From Lunularia cruciata (Eukaryota; Streptophyta; Marchantiopsida; Lunulariales; Lunulariaceae): a stretch of 64,000 nt of DNA. The notes under the pieces were generated by a model. It saw only the letters and a program-made list of their open reading frames with translations, was not told the origin of the DNA and searched no databases. Shown here one piece after another: positions 10,090 to 22,917 of this stretch. The stretch covers positions 6,574,501-6,638,500 of the forward strand of contig OX419761.1 of assembly GCA_948567375.1 (NCBI GenBank). The letters run 5' to 3'. Both the position numbers and the translations under genes were made by a program. Every line of letters starts with the position of its first letter. Positions within the stretch are counted from its first letter, which is position 1.

Positions 10090-13000
10090 GATACAACTAG
10101 TTAGAACGCACTAACTGAGTCTCTACAAGAGCTAGAGCTGGATTATTTTCACATGGGACAGCTTGTGGCCTGGGTTCAGGGTTTAGACATTCCGCAAGCC
10201 TTCAATAGATTTGACTAGCCATGTGATGGTTGACGTCATATTGTTGCCAAGGGCTGATTTCCATGTGAGTTTTTGATTGGTTCAGATTTGAAGCGGGAGT
10301 AGAAATCCTTCATCAAACGCGGGATTCGGAACCCACTCAGGAGTCAGGACCCACCCCATACGAACCGAACATGCATATGGAAGCAACGAAATGCAGGCTT
10401 GAACATGAACAGGAACAGAGGCGAACTGAAGTCCAACTGACCTAAGCAAGTAATACAGAGCGGAACATAAGCGAAATCGATACAAAGCAGAAGCAAAAAT
10501 TGATCCATTCCATGAGCAGCATGATTTCATACATGATGCATACCATTCCACAGTAGATGCCGTGAAAGGAAGCCTTTTCAGGAAAAAACAGAGGTTACAT
10601 TTTGAAACTAAAAGTAGAGAAAACGATCGGGCGAGTAAGAAGATGCATTCGGAAGTGAAGCAAACGCATTGAGATGCATAGTGTAAGTGGATGATAGTTG
10701 GACTAGCACGAGGAATGACAGGACTGGATATTCTATCCTCTCTGCCATGTTCTATAGGCGCATAAGTCTTAAACACTAAACGCTCGAAGGATAGTGCCCC
10801 ACAAAGTGCCGAAGTAGCTGGGCGACTGCCAGTACCTCTCCAACCGAGTTTCTTGTTCGAAAGCTCACAAGTGCCAAGGCAATTTCTGATTAGTCTCTAT
10901 TGGTCGAGAAAGATCAATACTTCCGGAGTCGGTTGGTTTTTCTAAGGAGGATTCCAAGATCCTCACTTAAGGAAATTTTTACCCTTGAAGGTCCGTTTTA
11001 AACTCAATACGAAGGGGATACTAAAGGTGGATATAGCAGAGTGCAGCGATCACCGGGGAGATTGGGAGAAAGTCGACGAGGAAATGAACCGAGTCTCCAG
11101 GCTTTGGTGTGCCACCAGGCTCTGGTGTGCCGGTAACATAGGCTGACCAAACTTTAAAGAAATTTACATGAAAAAGAACGATCAAACCACTTTGTCCTCT
11201 GCACCCATATATCAAACCTTCGCATGGGAAACTACCCTAAGTACTATGGGACATCAGGCAGACAAATTTCTAACGGATAGGGATAGTGTGAAACTGAAGC
11301 CAAAGAAGGAATGCCTGAGAACTTTAAATATCAGATCGAGTCGCACACAACTGAGAACAATCAATTATGGCACAAGCGTGTCAATCACGAACCCTCGCTC
11401 TCAACTTACAGTTTTCTGAGGAAGCTTTTGGAGTGCATGAACTGCACGTTGAATAAGTTACCTGTCTCATACAGTATTAGAAGAAAACTCAAGATCACCG
11501 GATTGTCTCCGCTTCCACCTTCTCAACTTCTCACTGATCGCTGCTCTTCATCCCTAGCTTCCCTCAATAAGCTAGAACGTTTGGGGTTACGCTATCTGTC
11601 TGTCCTCAGATGCTGCAGCATTCTGCTTCTGTCTCCTTTCTCACGAATAATTTAGATCGATGATGACCATGTCCCTAGCCCTTCCTTTCTACGAGATCGA
11701 AGCCTGAACTGATGATTTATGCCGATATCCACTACGAGGCTAACAAAACGGGGGAAAGCAGATGATTGACCTGTCAACTTGAGACAATGGAACAGTTCAG
11801 TAACTCTCCTCTCGATGACTCCAATCCAGAAGGAACACCCATCCAAGCTCGCAATGGCAGAGGAGCTAACCCAACAAGAAATTGCAAAGCTCACTATTGT
11901 GTACCAGGTACAAGTGCGGATCACTCTATGCCAGCAATGACTTAGTTAAAAGGTGCAGGAAGGGGGATTGCACAGTGGTCGCGCGGTCCTGGTATTGATA
12001 TCTCAGAATCTAATTCTGTAAGAATCTAGGGTAGAAGTCTACAACTCTAGAGTTCTTACATTAAAATTAGCTTCAGCCAATATTTGTCTGCTTTGATTAA
12101 GAGCAAAAAAGAACAGTTACTGGTTAGTTAAACCATGTACTAATATTCTTCTGGACTAATGAGTGCCAAGCTTAAGGTTACATCCCCAGCGCTTTTCCTC
12201 AGGTGTCAATGATGGTGTAGATAACTTCTACATTAAAAAGCCTTATTTGTATGGTTGACGGAGGTTATTGACTTTGCGACCGAACCAACGTGCTGGAGAG
12301 ATGCGAACTTCTGACTTGTCAATGAGCTGCCCATGATCCTGTTCCTTTTCATATGAGATAACTCTTACATAAAAGGAAAAGTTCTAGGTGGACAACCCCT
12401 GTTGGTGCTTTTTAACTACTTCACCAACAGTCAGGAGAAATAAATTGAGGACTTCCCTTCCCATCTTGTGGAAGTATGATATTACTCCGCCGACCAATTA
12501 CTGAGACATGAGTATACAAGTCTTGACTGACAGCGTTATTATATGCCTTTCTTTAATAACCCAGTATGTCACTTACTTTTGGATCGGGCTTTCCGTCCAA
12601 TATCTAATCTATGAATAGCGACGTAAGGCGACAAAAGCACCCGCCCTAGATTCTGTTGTCTCTAGAATGAGTGTGAAAATAATCTTCTTGCGATTTAAAA
12701 CAGGGTGGAGAATTGGTGTGACGGTTGTCACCGTAATCGACACATCCAAACGCGGTAAAACAGTGAGACAGACGATCTGACCATGAATAGGCTCCAATTT
12801 GGACAGTCTCTTTACATCTTTTCATACAATTTTATCTCCAGGGAAGAGCGCCACCAATACCAAACTGACGTTCACTAGGGAGTAATTCTTGTACTTTGCG
12901 ACCGTTCACGGGTTTTGACAACAACTAGGATGATCACGGAGTAACCTGAATCGAAGGCACAATAGTAACAAACGAATGGACGGTGGGCAACACCAAAACA

Positions 13001-13620
13001 GTAACACGGATCAACCGACCGGCAACTGATTGGTGTTTGTTACTTTCTGACATCATTAACATAATCAAAATCGTGATTCGAGTAGCAGTAAACAAGACTA
13101 AGAAGACTCTGTCACCAAAGTCCGCATTGTCGACGCGCGCACCTGTTGACTTCAAAATCAGGTTTCGGTTTAGGTCATGCAAAAAGACAAAGTTTCATAT
13201 GATAGGCAGGTGCGCAATCAGACGTCCCTATTTGTAGATTGTCTCCTTCTCAGTCTGTTGTTTGTTTCATTTTGAGCAGAATCTTCTCAACCTGGAATAA
13301 GCCGTACTGCTTTGTGTGGGAGTCGTCAGTGTGCAGCATTCTACAATGTAACTCTGTCAAACACACAGGCATCTTCGAGAGAAATACTGCTCCACGGTGA
13401 TGGTTGATATTCCAAAGCAAAGGGTACAAGTTTTGTCCTGCCTTCCATTCGCCGGGCTGTTCGAGTTATTCAAATTTACCCGTGCCTATAAGTTCTGTAT
13501 CCAGTTTCCTCGAATAGTCATTTGATTACATTCAACTCTATCTCGTATTCATCGGAGAATATTTGCACTTGAGTTCATGTCTTCAGGTTTCACACTCGAG
13601 TATATCACCAGCTCCACAAA
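10090..13620. other. Stretch without a recognisable gene
   Basis: Several open frames of 60-165 codons exist on both strands (the longest on the minus strand at 10,776-10,282), but none shows a known domain, a repeat in frame with it, or supporting splice signals. A stretch around 11,960 with a GTGGTCGCGCGG element resembles a tRNA A box but lacks a B box. I see no mobile-element signature. Confidence 0.55.
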
Positions 13621-13622
13621 TA

Positions 13623-14023
13623 ATGGCGATGGTTGCATCACCTCCCGTTACACAGGTGAGAACCTTGCCAATGTTCTCTAAAGCTCAGCTCATACTGATT
13701 TATCAGAGCGCTATATCTGGTCAGCGACAATGAAGAATAATTTGAACCAGGATTCCGAGGCAGACCATGAAGCCAATTTAGAGATACCAGTTATAAACCT
13801 GTCCAATTTATTGAGCGCAGATCAAGTTCTGAGGAACATAACAGTGGAAGAGATTGGTCATGCATGTGAGGAGTGTGGTTTCATGGAAATTGTAAATCAC
13901 GGTATATCAGATCAACTCTATAAAGACGTCGTTGTTCGATGTCGCAAGTTCTTCCATCTGACTGTGGAAAGGAAGGGAAAAGCCAACCATGGTCCAAGAT
14001 CGAAGGCATTCTCTGTGTTATAA
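13623..14023 (+). pseudogene. 2-oxoglutarate/Fe(II) dioxygenase, N-terminal fragment
   Basis: The frame from 13,730 reads like the DIOX_N domain of plant 2OG-dependent dioxygenases: IPVINLSNLL, then VEEIGHACEECGFMEIVNHG and the CRKFFHL(T)VERKGKA helix. These enzymes oxidise hormones and specialised metabolites in the cytosol. Just upstream, in the same frame, is ENLANVL, a TAA stop, then SSAHTDLSERYIW, resembling the usual N-terminal lead-in; a possible original start at 13,623 (MAMVASPPVTQ) is one frame away. The Fe-binding HxD...H half is absent: the frame stops at 14,023 and I found no continuation in the next 700 bp. It is therefore a fragment with an internal stop, unless an intron hides the rest. 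The fold assignment is good; the substrate cannot be inferred. Confidence 0.65.
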
Positions 14024-14737
14024 TTTCACTCAAACAGGGATACCCACGTTCATCAGAAAATATCAAAATTAAAATACGCATGAAAATACAAAATACACGT
14101 TCACACAGGATATCCGTGGTTCACTTCCTGTCTTAGAAGTTACAAACACTCCCAATCTTTCTTTATTGAAGTGCATACACGCTCGTTATATCAATTTTCA
14201 GATATTCCCTCGGTGATCAAGTTCTTCAGGATACTGAAAACCGAGTGAATGACTAAACCCTTCATGGTCTTTTTCTCATAGGTCTTTTCTTGATCGTCCT
14301 ATTTTAGTTTCCAACGAAGATCTAAGTTAAACTCAAAATCCGAGTTGTCTCGACCGCTATATCTAGAAGATGTTTTTACTAAAAATCATGTAAATCATTT
14401 ACCGTTGAATGTAATTACTGCTCATCTCTGGGTAGAATATCAAGACATATTCAACACTATGGTCTCGCGGGAGATGACCCGCACTATCTTCCAATGCTCG
14501 ATGGATGGAGACGCTTTCAGACTCTGCTGATAGGATGGAGGCCTCTATGCAAATTTGAGTTGGCCCGAGAGTAACCCGAGTTTGGGAACGAGAAATGCAC
14601 AGCCCCCTTGGATCGCATACATGTACGTGTAACGCATTTTTAGTTATTCGTTTCGGTACAACAGATTACTAAACTTCACATGTGCAACTCAGATGTGTAA
14701 GAGGTTGAATACTGGAACAAATATATTGGGTGAGTGT

Positions 14738-14762
14738 TCTTAGGGTTTAAGGTTTAGGGTTT
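14738..14762 (+). repeat. Short telomere-like motif
   Basis: The sequence contains TTAGGGTTTAAGG followed by TTTAGGGTTT, about three imperfect plant-type TTTAGGG units. It is too short to be a telomere and could be chance or a small interstitial patch. It sits at the end of the reverse transcriptase repeat described next. Confidence 0.35.
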
Positions 14763-16030
14763 GATACCTTGACTCTCAAGCCTACAAGATGTAGCTTGGT
14801 AGTCAAGGGGTCAAAGGCCCACCTACTTTTATCTACGAGGCCCACAATGTATGTATCATCTACCAGGGAGGGAAACACACAACCTAACATAGCCAAAGTA
14901 GAAGATAAGAGAGGTTTGAAGTGAGCTACGACAAATAAAGATCCCCTAAAGGTTCTCCCTATCATGTATCAACAATTGACTCCAGGACGGTGACTCCTTC
15001 TTATGAACAACCATGTTGGTAGTAAAGGGAAGCAAGAGAGTCATAGAAAGATTGCACGAAAGGAACAATATTTGCTAAGGATCCATTGGCCTCCCTACTC
15101 TCTCCAAAGATGGATGCCTTGAGATGCTATTAAAAGTATGCTCAAGATGCACTTGTAGGACAGCCCACTCTGGATGGATATCTAGGAGCGCCCTAATGTC
15201 TAGAGATATAACCTCACAACCTCTAGATATAACTACTTCAAATTGATGTGGATTGAGGTGCTATCAAAAGTGAGAATGATGTTCAAGGACAATGGTATGG
15301 CTAACTAGGCATGAAAGAATCTCTCCAATAGTAATCAATCTAATGCTCCCTAGGTCCTTCTCCATCACAAGAATACTACCTAACATTTGACTAATTGATG
15401 TTGGAATATCTCCCCTTGCTACTACTACAACCACATGAAACAACTCGGTAAAACCACTAGACAAATCATTTGCAATCTCTAAGATGCTCATATACCATCC
15501 TTGACATGTCTCATGAGGATGACGAGGGTAGTGCACAATGCATGTGCTGAAAGCACCTATCAAGATATAAAAGCTATTGAGGTTGAAATCTAAGACCTCT
15601 AATGGTACTCCTTCTCTTGCCATATGATGTAGTAAGCATAAGAAAGAGAACCTCATCAATGGGACTGTCCATAGTCAAAGGATATAGTGTCCTTGCTACT
15701 CTACTATATTCTCTTGGTTGATCCAATGTCCTACACCATCATAATCAAGTGGACTCTATGGTATCTTGTGGCAAAACCTTTATCCTAAAATGTGTAACCC
15801 TAATAGACAAATCTTGTAGTGCAGCACAATCTCCCGCTTGGAATTGACAAACTCTAGCAACCACCTTTCTCCGGCAAGCATATCCCCCACTACCATAACA
15901 AAGAAACCCTAGAGAGAGTAAGAGGAATAAGAACCACACAAACTTGCCCAAGGAATCATGTGCCAGATGATCAAGTGGTAGGCAAAAAGCTTGTTCAACC
16001 TCATCATAGAGTGTACCGAATAGTCTATGG
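14740..16030 (-). mobile_element. Degenerate non-LTR-type reverse transcriptase remnant, copy 1
   Basis: Minus-strand frames carry two reverse-transcriptase signatures in the right order. The frame at 15,659-15,264 ends with KDLGSIRLITIGEILSCLV, a decayed form of the GG(V/I)RPIAIGEVL motif, preceded by FTELF...ARGDIP. Further on, 14,965-14,747 contains SLVDDTYIVG, matching the (Y/F)ADDTxxxG catalytic motif with A changed to V, and then LVGLRVKVSNPKP, matching the Gxxx(N/V)xKCK stretch that follows it. Frameshifts and stops break the frame. The block recurs on the opposite strand at 57,830-58,700. The class (LINE-like or a related RT gene) is inferred. Confidence 0.6.
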
Positions 16031-17329
16031 AATAAACATGGACATGGAAAACTAGTCTTAAATAAACCTAAAATATACCACTTGAGATGCTAACCACCTT
16101 CATGACTTTATCAATATCCTTGAAATGGTCAACAAACAAATAAAAGAAACATGCATAATCCCAAGTGTCACCCTTATCAATGTGATTGTCTGCTTCATAT
16201 GAACATACCAAGTGGTCAAATCATAGTCCTTGTATATCCTTCCCATATGGGTCTTGAATTTGAACTTACACCTATGTACTTTATTTTTTACATGTGTTGG
16301 CCATGGTTGATGCATATTCACTAAATTTGGTCGGATGCACATGTACAGGTTGAGGTGAGAACTTCACTCGCTACGTTGGCAAGTTGGGGTTGTATGTAGT
16401 AAATGTAATTTACCACATATGCCTTGGACCGGTACATCTATGCATTTCTTCTCAATTATTATGCTATTGTCAAGATAAGGCCTTTTAGATCTCTACATGC
16501 TATCAGCATCAAGGGATCTTTCTCTCTCATTGGATAGAGGACCTATGGTTGCAAGAATCTATTGTTTTTACATACTCTTTCTGTTACAACAATATACTAT
16601 CTTTATTGGAGAAGAGGTAGTGAACAATTCAATGAATACCAAGAAATCAAAGTAGGAGATCCAAAAAGCCTTATGGAATTTGCAGATGATTAAGACTTCA
16701 TCTCTACCACCCATAGACAACATTGGATTTGATTAAATGGCACACAATGGAATAGTTGCTCATTATTTTTTCATAAGGAAGATTCCATTTTGTGCCGCAT
16801 TGGGTGGCCTTACTGTATTGCAAGATCATCATATGCAAATGCCTCATTTTACTTGTACATTTAAGTACTTACATGTATCATTTTCTCTATGAGGAAGCAA
16901 TTTGTGCTGATCACAACCCAAGAAAATGTTTCATCAATAAAATTGTGTTTGTGTGGGACTTGCCCGGCATCAACAAAGTACTACTGCAAACTGTTTCTGA
17001 TTCATGTTCTCTATTGTCAGAAAGGGTGATTGAAGGCTATTGGAAGCTGAGATCTTTCTGCATTTGAATCTTATGTAGTTGAGCTTCATTTTTTGCCAAC
17101 TCCCTTATGGATATACTGGTCATGTGGAAATTAGTTCCACATGCCTTTTAGCTTTCTGCTCTGAAATCATCAAGTGGCAAGCATCACTCGCTTACCAGAT
17201 ATTATCTACTTGACGTCTCCAAGGAAGTGTTTGACAGAGTGTATGAGTTATAGTTGTCCCATGTGCCTAATGGACTTGTAAGGGCTTCACTTTTCAAGTT
17301 CAAGACACGTGAAGAAGATAAGGCTTCTA
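16031..17329. other. Stretch without a recognisable gene
   Basis: One frame of 91 codons (plus, 16,792-17,067) and a few shorter ones are open. None has a recognisable domain. The composition is AT-rich, and the block could be further decayed mobile-element DNA linked to the neighbouring repeats. Confidence 0.5.
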
Positions 17330-18797
17330 GAAGCAAGATTAAGATTAGTTTGTTTAGCTCTTAGGCCACATACCAAAATTTAGGCTATATGTTTAGTTTG
17401 CGTGCTATTAGGATCAGTTTGGTTAACTCTTAGATTACACCAAAATTTGGGCTCCATATTCTGATTGGGTATTGTTAGGATTTGTTTGGTTAACTCTTGG
17501 ACTATCTACCAAGACTTGGGCTCTAAATGTTAGTCTGAGTACTTTTGGGCTTAAGTCATTAACTCTCAAACTTTATACCAAGACTTTGGATTTGATTCTT
17601 TGTTTCAGTATTGTTAGGATTAGTTTGCTCAACTCTTAGACTATCTACCAAGATTTGGGATCCATTACTAGTTTGGTTTACTCTTAGACAACCCCAAGAT
17701 GTGTGTATTCTTAGAATTCATTTGACCCCTCCCTCATAATACTTCTTTTCTTGAGTCTATCATGCCCAGACAGCTTGCTTGCAGAATTTATTGTTAGATA
17801 TGGTTTGGTGCGAAGCCTCCGGGTCCATATACTTCTTCATAATAATCATGGTTCCTATTTAGTTGGGTATTATGAAGTTGACATCTTTTGATACCCTGGA
17901 CTAAGTGAGAGTCCCTTTTAGCGCTGGCTTTGAAGTCCTAGTGACTTTAAATGGAGACTAGAGTTCCTACCCCATGCCAAAGATAGAAAAGTGTTCGAAG
18001 TTATTATTCAAGAAAGGTTGGTGTGTGATAAAGAATTTATCATAATGTCTGTTGAAATTATTATATCTTTCATTTACGTTGAAATCTTTTGTTTTATCCG
18101 GTCCTAAACTGTTTATCAATTAGGTATTGAGCACCAAGGGAGACTAGAATTACTGATATTAATACTAAGATGAACCTGAAGGAGCACTAAACTAAGATAA
18201 TGCACATTTCATCTCAAGTGATTACACTTCTTGGCTCATTTGAAATTGGGAACTCCACAAATAAAGCATTGGCCTGTTTGACACAAGCATATATAAATGG
18301 ACGAGAAAAAATTGCACTCCCCCTTGGATCTCAGTTCAATGCAAAAGGGTTGTAAATTGGGCTTACACCTCAATTTAGAAGAAAATTAAGATTTTTTCCA
18401 ATAAAACTTGATTAGGTTTAAATTACCTCTCTCTTACCAGGTTCCAAACTGATGAAGGACTATATCTTGTACCTCACACCAAGACTATTTTCCATTGAAC
18501 CAAAAATTTGCACATGGATGAAATGATCTTTGACGCTCTGCAACCACTTTTTATGTATATTCAAGGGATAAAAATTTGAATTCAAGTGATAAAATTAATT
18601 AGGATTAAAATTAGAATTCAACAGATAAAATTTGAACTTAGAATTTGACGTCTTTGGAACATTTTCCTTGAAATTTTATTAAGAACATAGTTGAGTAATT
18701 GAGTAATGGAGTCTTGTACATAACAACATTACTAAGTTCAAAAGGTCAATTATGTTGCCAGCTGAAACAACTGCCACTTGTTCTAAAATAGATTAAA
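17330..18797. repeat. Dispersed repeat block, copy 1, with internal tandem repeats
   Basis: From about 17,421 to 18,797 the sequence matches 37,587-38,979 in the same orientation, with scattered substitutions and indels. The first part (17,330-17,720) is itself a degenerate tandem array: a unit of roughly 80-90 bp with landmarks TTAGGATTAGTTTGGTTAACT, CTTAGACTATCTACCAAGA and TTGGG(C/A)TCCA occurs about five times. No reading frame is conserved. It may be a non-autonomous element or long terminal repeat, but no terminal motif or target duplication was seen. Confidence 0.7.
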
Positions 18798-19944
18798 TAT
18801 TTGAATATAATGTATTTAGAATAATTTCTATGGATCAACTTAATCGTATCATATCATAGTCATGGTACTCATATTACCATGTCTTGATATTACCTTTCTT
18901 CTTTGTTTTGTTATGAAATTCTCTTAAAACTAAACTAGAATCTCTTTGACATGAGTTTGACGTAATTATTTCTTTGGATCTATCTGTACCAATCTTAAAG
19001 GAATATCGTATTAAGATAGTTACGTTGTGTGATTCGGGGTATAGGATAAGCGAGTCAATTTTCAGTTTGGTACTTAATTTTTCTAGACTGCCCCTCCCAG
19101 CCCCATTGAATATTTTTACAATTAAAATCTAATTTAGGTATCTTTGTTATTCCTCACTTGGCGCGTAGAGCTCCCATAAAATTTAGTTTTACGGGCCGTT
19201 GAAACCGCCAAACTGAAACCCTTATGCCTCAACTTTGTCACCCGTATCCTCCCAACTATCACCCGTATGCTCCCAACTAGGGAATGTCCCTAAATCCAGA
19301 AACCGTCACTGTACTTTAGTCACTTTACATGCATATGGTGCGCACCTCCGCACAGTTAACATTAGATCGCAGAACTTTGCTGCAAACACATTCAGAATAC
19401 TGTTTATCTCGAAAGACGTAACTGCGCAACCATGAGATTTCAAACTAACATGCTGTACATACGAGCCTGAAGGTGAACCCATATGGTGCGCACCTCCGCA
19501 GTTCAGTTTAGGGTTCAGAAGAATGATTGTGCGAGTTTATGGTCCATCCTGGTAAGACTTATCAACTTCTATTCATTATATAGATTTTCCAAAAAAAGAT
19601 CGTAGGATCCAGACAATTTGGCAATACGCTAAATATTCACTTATCGTATCTTCATACCCGAGAAGCACTAGATCAAATGTCTATGGATGGAACTCATTTC
19701 ATTGGAAGTTAGGCAAAATCGGATCCCTAGTTTTTCCAGTTTGGCTTATTCTCCTGAACTTAGAGGAGGCGGTGCAACTTTGAGCAGTATACTTTCAGAT
19801 TCGGTGAAGTACTTTTACAAATGGACCCGGCCATTACGGCAGGTCTGGACCCCGAAACAACTCCAGCCGCCACAACTTGGCAAGTTCCCAACTGCAAAAT
19901 GGCCGGAACTTTATCACACCAAAGTAACTATTACAAGACATGCA

Positions 19945-20560
19945 AAAGTTTGATGGATGGCTGTTCCAAGTTGCCGGAATGATTCCGGCAATTATTGCAG
20001 TTCTGACCCTGAGAAAAGTCCAGCTGCTCCAAGTTGGCTAAGTTTGCAAAACTTTTGGGAAGGGCCTGCAACTTTGCACAAAAATCCATTTTCCACTGCT
20101 TCAGGCTGAAAAGTTGGCGGAATGATTCGAGCATTGACTGCAATTTCCAGCACCGAGATGAGTCCAGCTGTTCCAAGTTGGCTGGGAAGGGCTTGCAACT
20201 CTGTAGAGCTGTATTTTCATTTCCTTCGGGCGAATAAGTCTCCCGATTGATTCCGGCAATGACTGCAGTTTCCCACAGCTAATCAACTCTAGCTGTTCCA
20301 AGTTGGCTAAGTTTCCATACCTGCTGGGAAGGGCCTGCAACCGTGGACAGCCAAACATTGCAACCGTGGACAGCTGTGTATTTTCATTTCCTTCGGGCGA
20401 ATAAGTCTCCGGAATGATTCCGGCAATGACTGCAGTTTCCCACAGCTAATCAACTCTAGCTGTTCCAAGTTGGCTAAGTTTCCATACCTGCTGGGAAGGG
20501 CCTGCAACCGTGGACAGCCAATCATTTTCAATTCCTTCAGGCGAAGAAGCCCCCGAATGG
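19945..20560 (-). pseudogene. LRR pseudogene fragment A
   Basis: Minus-strand frames encode HNL-type LRRs such as LQALPSRYGNLANLEQLELI, ending in SCGKLQSLPESFRRLI, and LQALPKSFANLANLEQLDFS. The frames change several times within 600 bp (two start at 20,531 and 20,358, others at 20,176-20,198), and an internal stretch around 20,200-20,400 is duplicated. No NB-ARC or hydrolase exon lies upstream. The unit type (KLQSLPESF, NLANLEQL) is close to, but distinct from, the array of the intact HNL gene. It is flanked downstream by DNA shared with the HNL 3' flank, so it probably derives from the 3' end of a related HNL gene. Not expected to make a functional protein. Confidence 0.8.
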
Positions 20561-20652
20561 TTCCGGCAATGACTCCAGTTTATAATGGTTCAGCTCTATT
20601 ATTGTGATTCGTTTCGAAGGATTCGAAGGATCGAGCAAGACCCACGAAAACC

Positions 20653-20949
20653 ATGCTGGACGCCGAGAAGAAATTCAACCATCCTTCACAACCGTCTGAT
20701 AGAGACGACCCTGCTAAGGACGAAGCGAAGAGGAGTGCACACTCAAGGGAGGGACGAGTGCATATAATTCGTCTTTGGGACCTAGCTCTCCAGGAGTACT
20801 TGTTTCCCAGACTCAGTAAAGTTTGCATTTTCATTTCGTGTTTTCTCCTTTCAACCAGAAACATGGAAAGCTCATACATAACCCTAACTCCAGAGTGCAT
20901 CCCACAAGGAATTTCTCACGTAGTTGAGGTTTATCAACTCCAATTCTGA
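20653..20949 (+). other. Unassigned open frame, possibly a decayed exon
   Basis: A 98-codon frame begins with a charged, hydrophilic stretch (DAEKKF, DRDDPAKDEAKRSAHSREGR) and continues as LWDLALQEYLFPRLSK. The second copy near 35,790-35,900 keeps the same charged segment (DDPAEDEAKRSTHSREGR) but is frameshifted after it. I do not recognise the protein. The conserved charged segment makes a former coding exon plausible. Confidence 0.3.
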
Positions 20950-21078
20950 GATCACTAGGTTCAGCTTACCCGAAGTACCGTTGGTCCGGTCCTCACCCAC
21001 AAGGACCGGTTAAATAGCTGGGATTCATGATCACAATGGTTTGAACACGTTAATCACAATTTTATTCAGGATTCCAGG

Positions 21079-21369
21079 ATGTCATCGTACTATAGATGTT
21101 CGTCCCATGGCTGGTATCAAGGACAATCAAAGGCTAAAGAGAACGACGAATCTATTTTCGTCCAATTTCAAGTACTTGGATATAGCCTTGACGTTCCCAG
21201 ACCAATAACGGCGAGCACTATGATGGAGTCAATTAAAGGTCGAGCATGTAATCTCTACGTCAATGAAATGGCCACTTGGCCACTGATGTTACAGTCATAT
21301 GGAGTCTTCGTAATGGATTTACTTCGAGCTGAAATATTCTATGTATGTACAGTCTATACAAGTATATAG
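21079..21369 (+). other. Unassigned 96-codon open frame
   Basis: The frame starts with ATG and reads as an unremarkable mixed-composition polypeptide (SSHGWYQGQSKAKEN near the start). It is absent from the second copy of this region, which deletes 20,830-21,905. No domain, signal peptide or neighbour suggests a function, and it may not be a gene. Confidence 0.2.
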
Positions 21370-22388
21370 ACTCGGAACCTGGGTGCAATGAGTGCGTGCA
21401 ATCCAGAGTTTACACGTACGACGAGTTTCCTTCTCAGTTGTAGTTTCGAGTCCGATCGCTCTCCGCGGGTGGGAATTCTAGGAGCAGAAATAGGACAACG
21501 TTTCGATTCGCGTTCAGATTACATCTCTGGGTGAGGAAGGACGGAAACGGAACAAAAAGTTGAACACAAAATCGTTGTGTGTTCCGAGGGGACTTCTGCA
21601 ATAAATAGAGTTGTTAATACTGTTCACGAGGAATGCATGCAGTAGAATTGACATTGTAAGAACTTATTCTTGACGATCACTTCCGAGGCTAAAACAATCG
21701 TAAAATTCAAGGTAGTGGGGGCTAACCTGCACAAACGAGGAGATTTAAAACTTCCACGGGACTGTGTATCCTCCGCCAGAGATGGCTGATTTCGAGGGGT
21801 TCCTCACTGGACTCCATGCATTCTGAAGCCTTGTTCAATCTCGACTCATTGATGAGCCACGTGTGCAAATTGTGCGTCTTAGATCCATGAGGTTCGAATC
21901 TGGATGTAATTTGCTGTCGTGTATTGAAATTTCGACGAAAGCCCAAATTTACGGGAGGTATAGAATCTTCGGCTGCAAATTGTAAGTACACTCTAACGAA
22001 TAGAAATACCCGGAACTGATATCTCTATCTATATGTCGAGCCAAATTCCCAAATATTGCTGCTTTAAGCACCCTACCCGATTTTTCAGTATACGATACAA
22101 GTGTTTATGAGAATAGCTGGAATTTAGAAAAATGTTCAAATTGCACATTTCGCTGCAAACTGGAATATCTACCTAATGTGATGAGTAGATGCTTGACGTG
22201 TATATAGTTGTGGTCGTTTGGTTCTTTAATTCTTCGCAACAAAAAACTTCCCGCCATGAACAGCACAGAACACGCGGACTGCGGTGAGGATGAGATTCTC
22301 AAGATTACTGCTTTGTAGATCAAGGGATCAATCGAAAGATGATTAATCTGTTGCATATACGATATTCGTTACATTCTAGATGAAGGTG

Positions 22389-22917
22389 TTATACAGGGGA
22401 GTGGCGTTCAAGGACTTTCTGTAAGTGAGAGAATAGAATCTCAATTCTTTCACCAATAAACAGAGTAGCAATTGTCATGTTCGTTCTCATCGAGACATGA
22501 AGAAAAACTATGAGCGAAGCAGAAGTCGAATGGCAGCCTATTGACTCTGCTTTCGCACAGTCTCTATCATCTGGGCGGTGTTGCGGCCGCCTGTAACCCG
22601 AGTGGGAGTATGAGAGGTGGTAGTCGAAGCTGTTCTCGAGGACCGGCGGGGTCATGTGGAAGGCACGTCCACTTGAAGCGTAGAGTCTCCGTGTGGGCAT
22701 TTCCATGGAGATGAGAAGTGCCTGCTGAGATAATGTAGAGGGCACAGCGTGAGGCGGGTGACCGAGCAGCGATCACCTCTCGCTCTACGCAGTCAAGGGA
22801 TAGCGTGCTTGAATGCTTCCCATCGATCATCCTCTCGAATCTGATTCCAACAACTACTCTCAGCTTTTTAAGTTGCGATGTATGCATAGGTTGTTTCGTG
22901 TGATCAAGTAACACCTA
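22389..22917 (-). other. Conserved overlapping open frames of unknown function, copy 1
   Basis: Two overlapping minus-strand frames of about 115 codons stay open here, at 36,443-36,917 (minus) and at 55,762-56,212 (plus). One contains SMEMPTRRLYASSGRAFH and HSTSASLIVFLH; the other contains RFERMI and ERE(V/K)VIAARSPASRCALY. The third copy differs by a 3-base insertion in the region of AFHMTPPV, which leaves both frames intact. The segment is also GC-richer than its surroundings. This is mild evidence of former coding constraint, but I cannot say which frame was used or recognise a family. Confidence 0.35.

Noticed and set aside
10282-10776. Minus-strand 164-codon open frame
   Set aside because: No domain, irregular composition, no homologous copy in the window and no splice or start support; probably chance.
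11955-12060. tRNA-like A-box phrase GTGGTCGCGCGG
   Set aside because: No B box at the right distance and no closing acceptor stem.
14738-14762. Telomere or chromosome-end interpretation of the TTTAGGG-like patch
   Set aside because: Only about three imperfect units inside repeat DNA; far too short.
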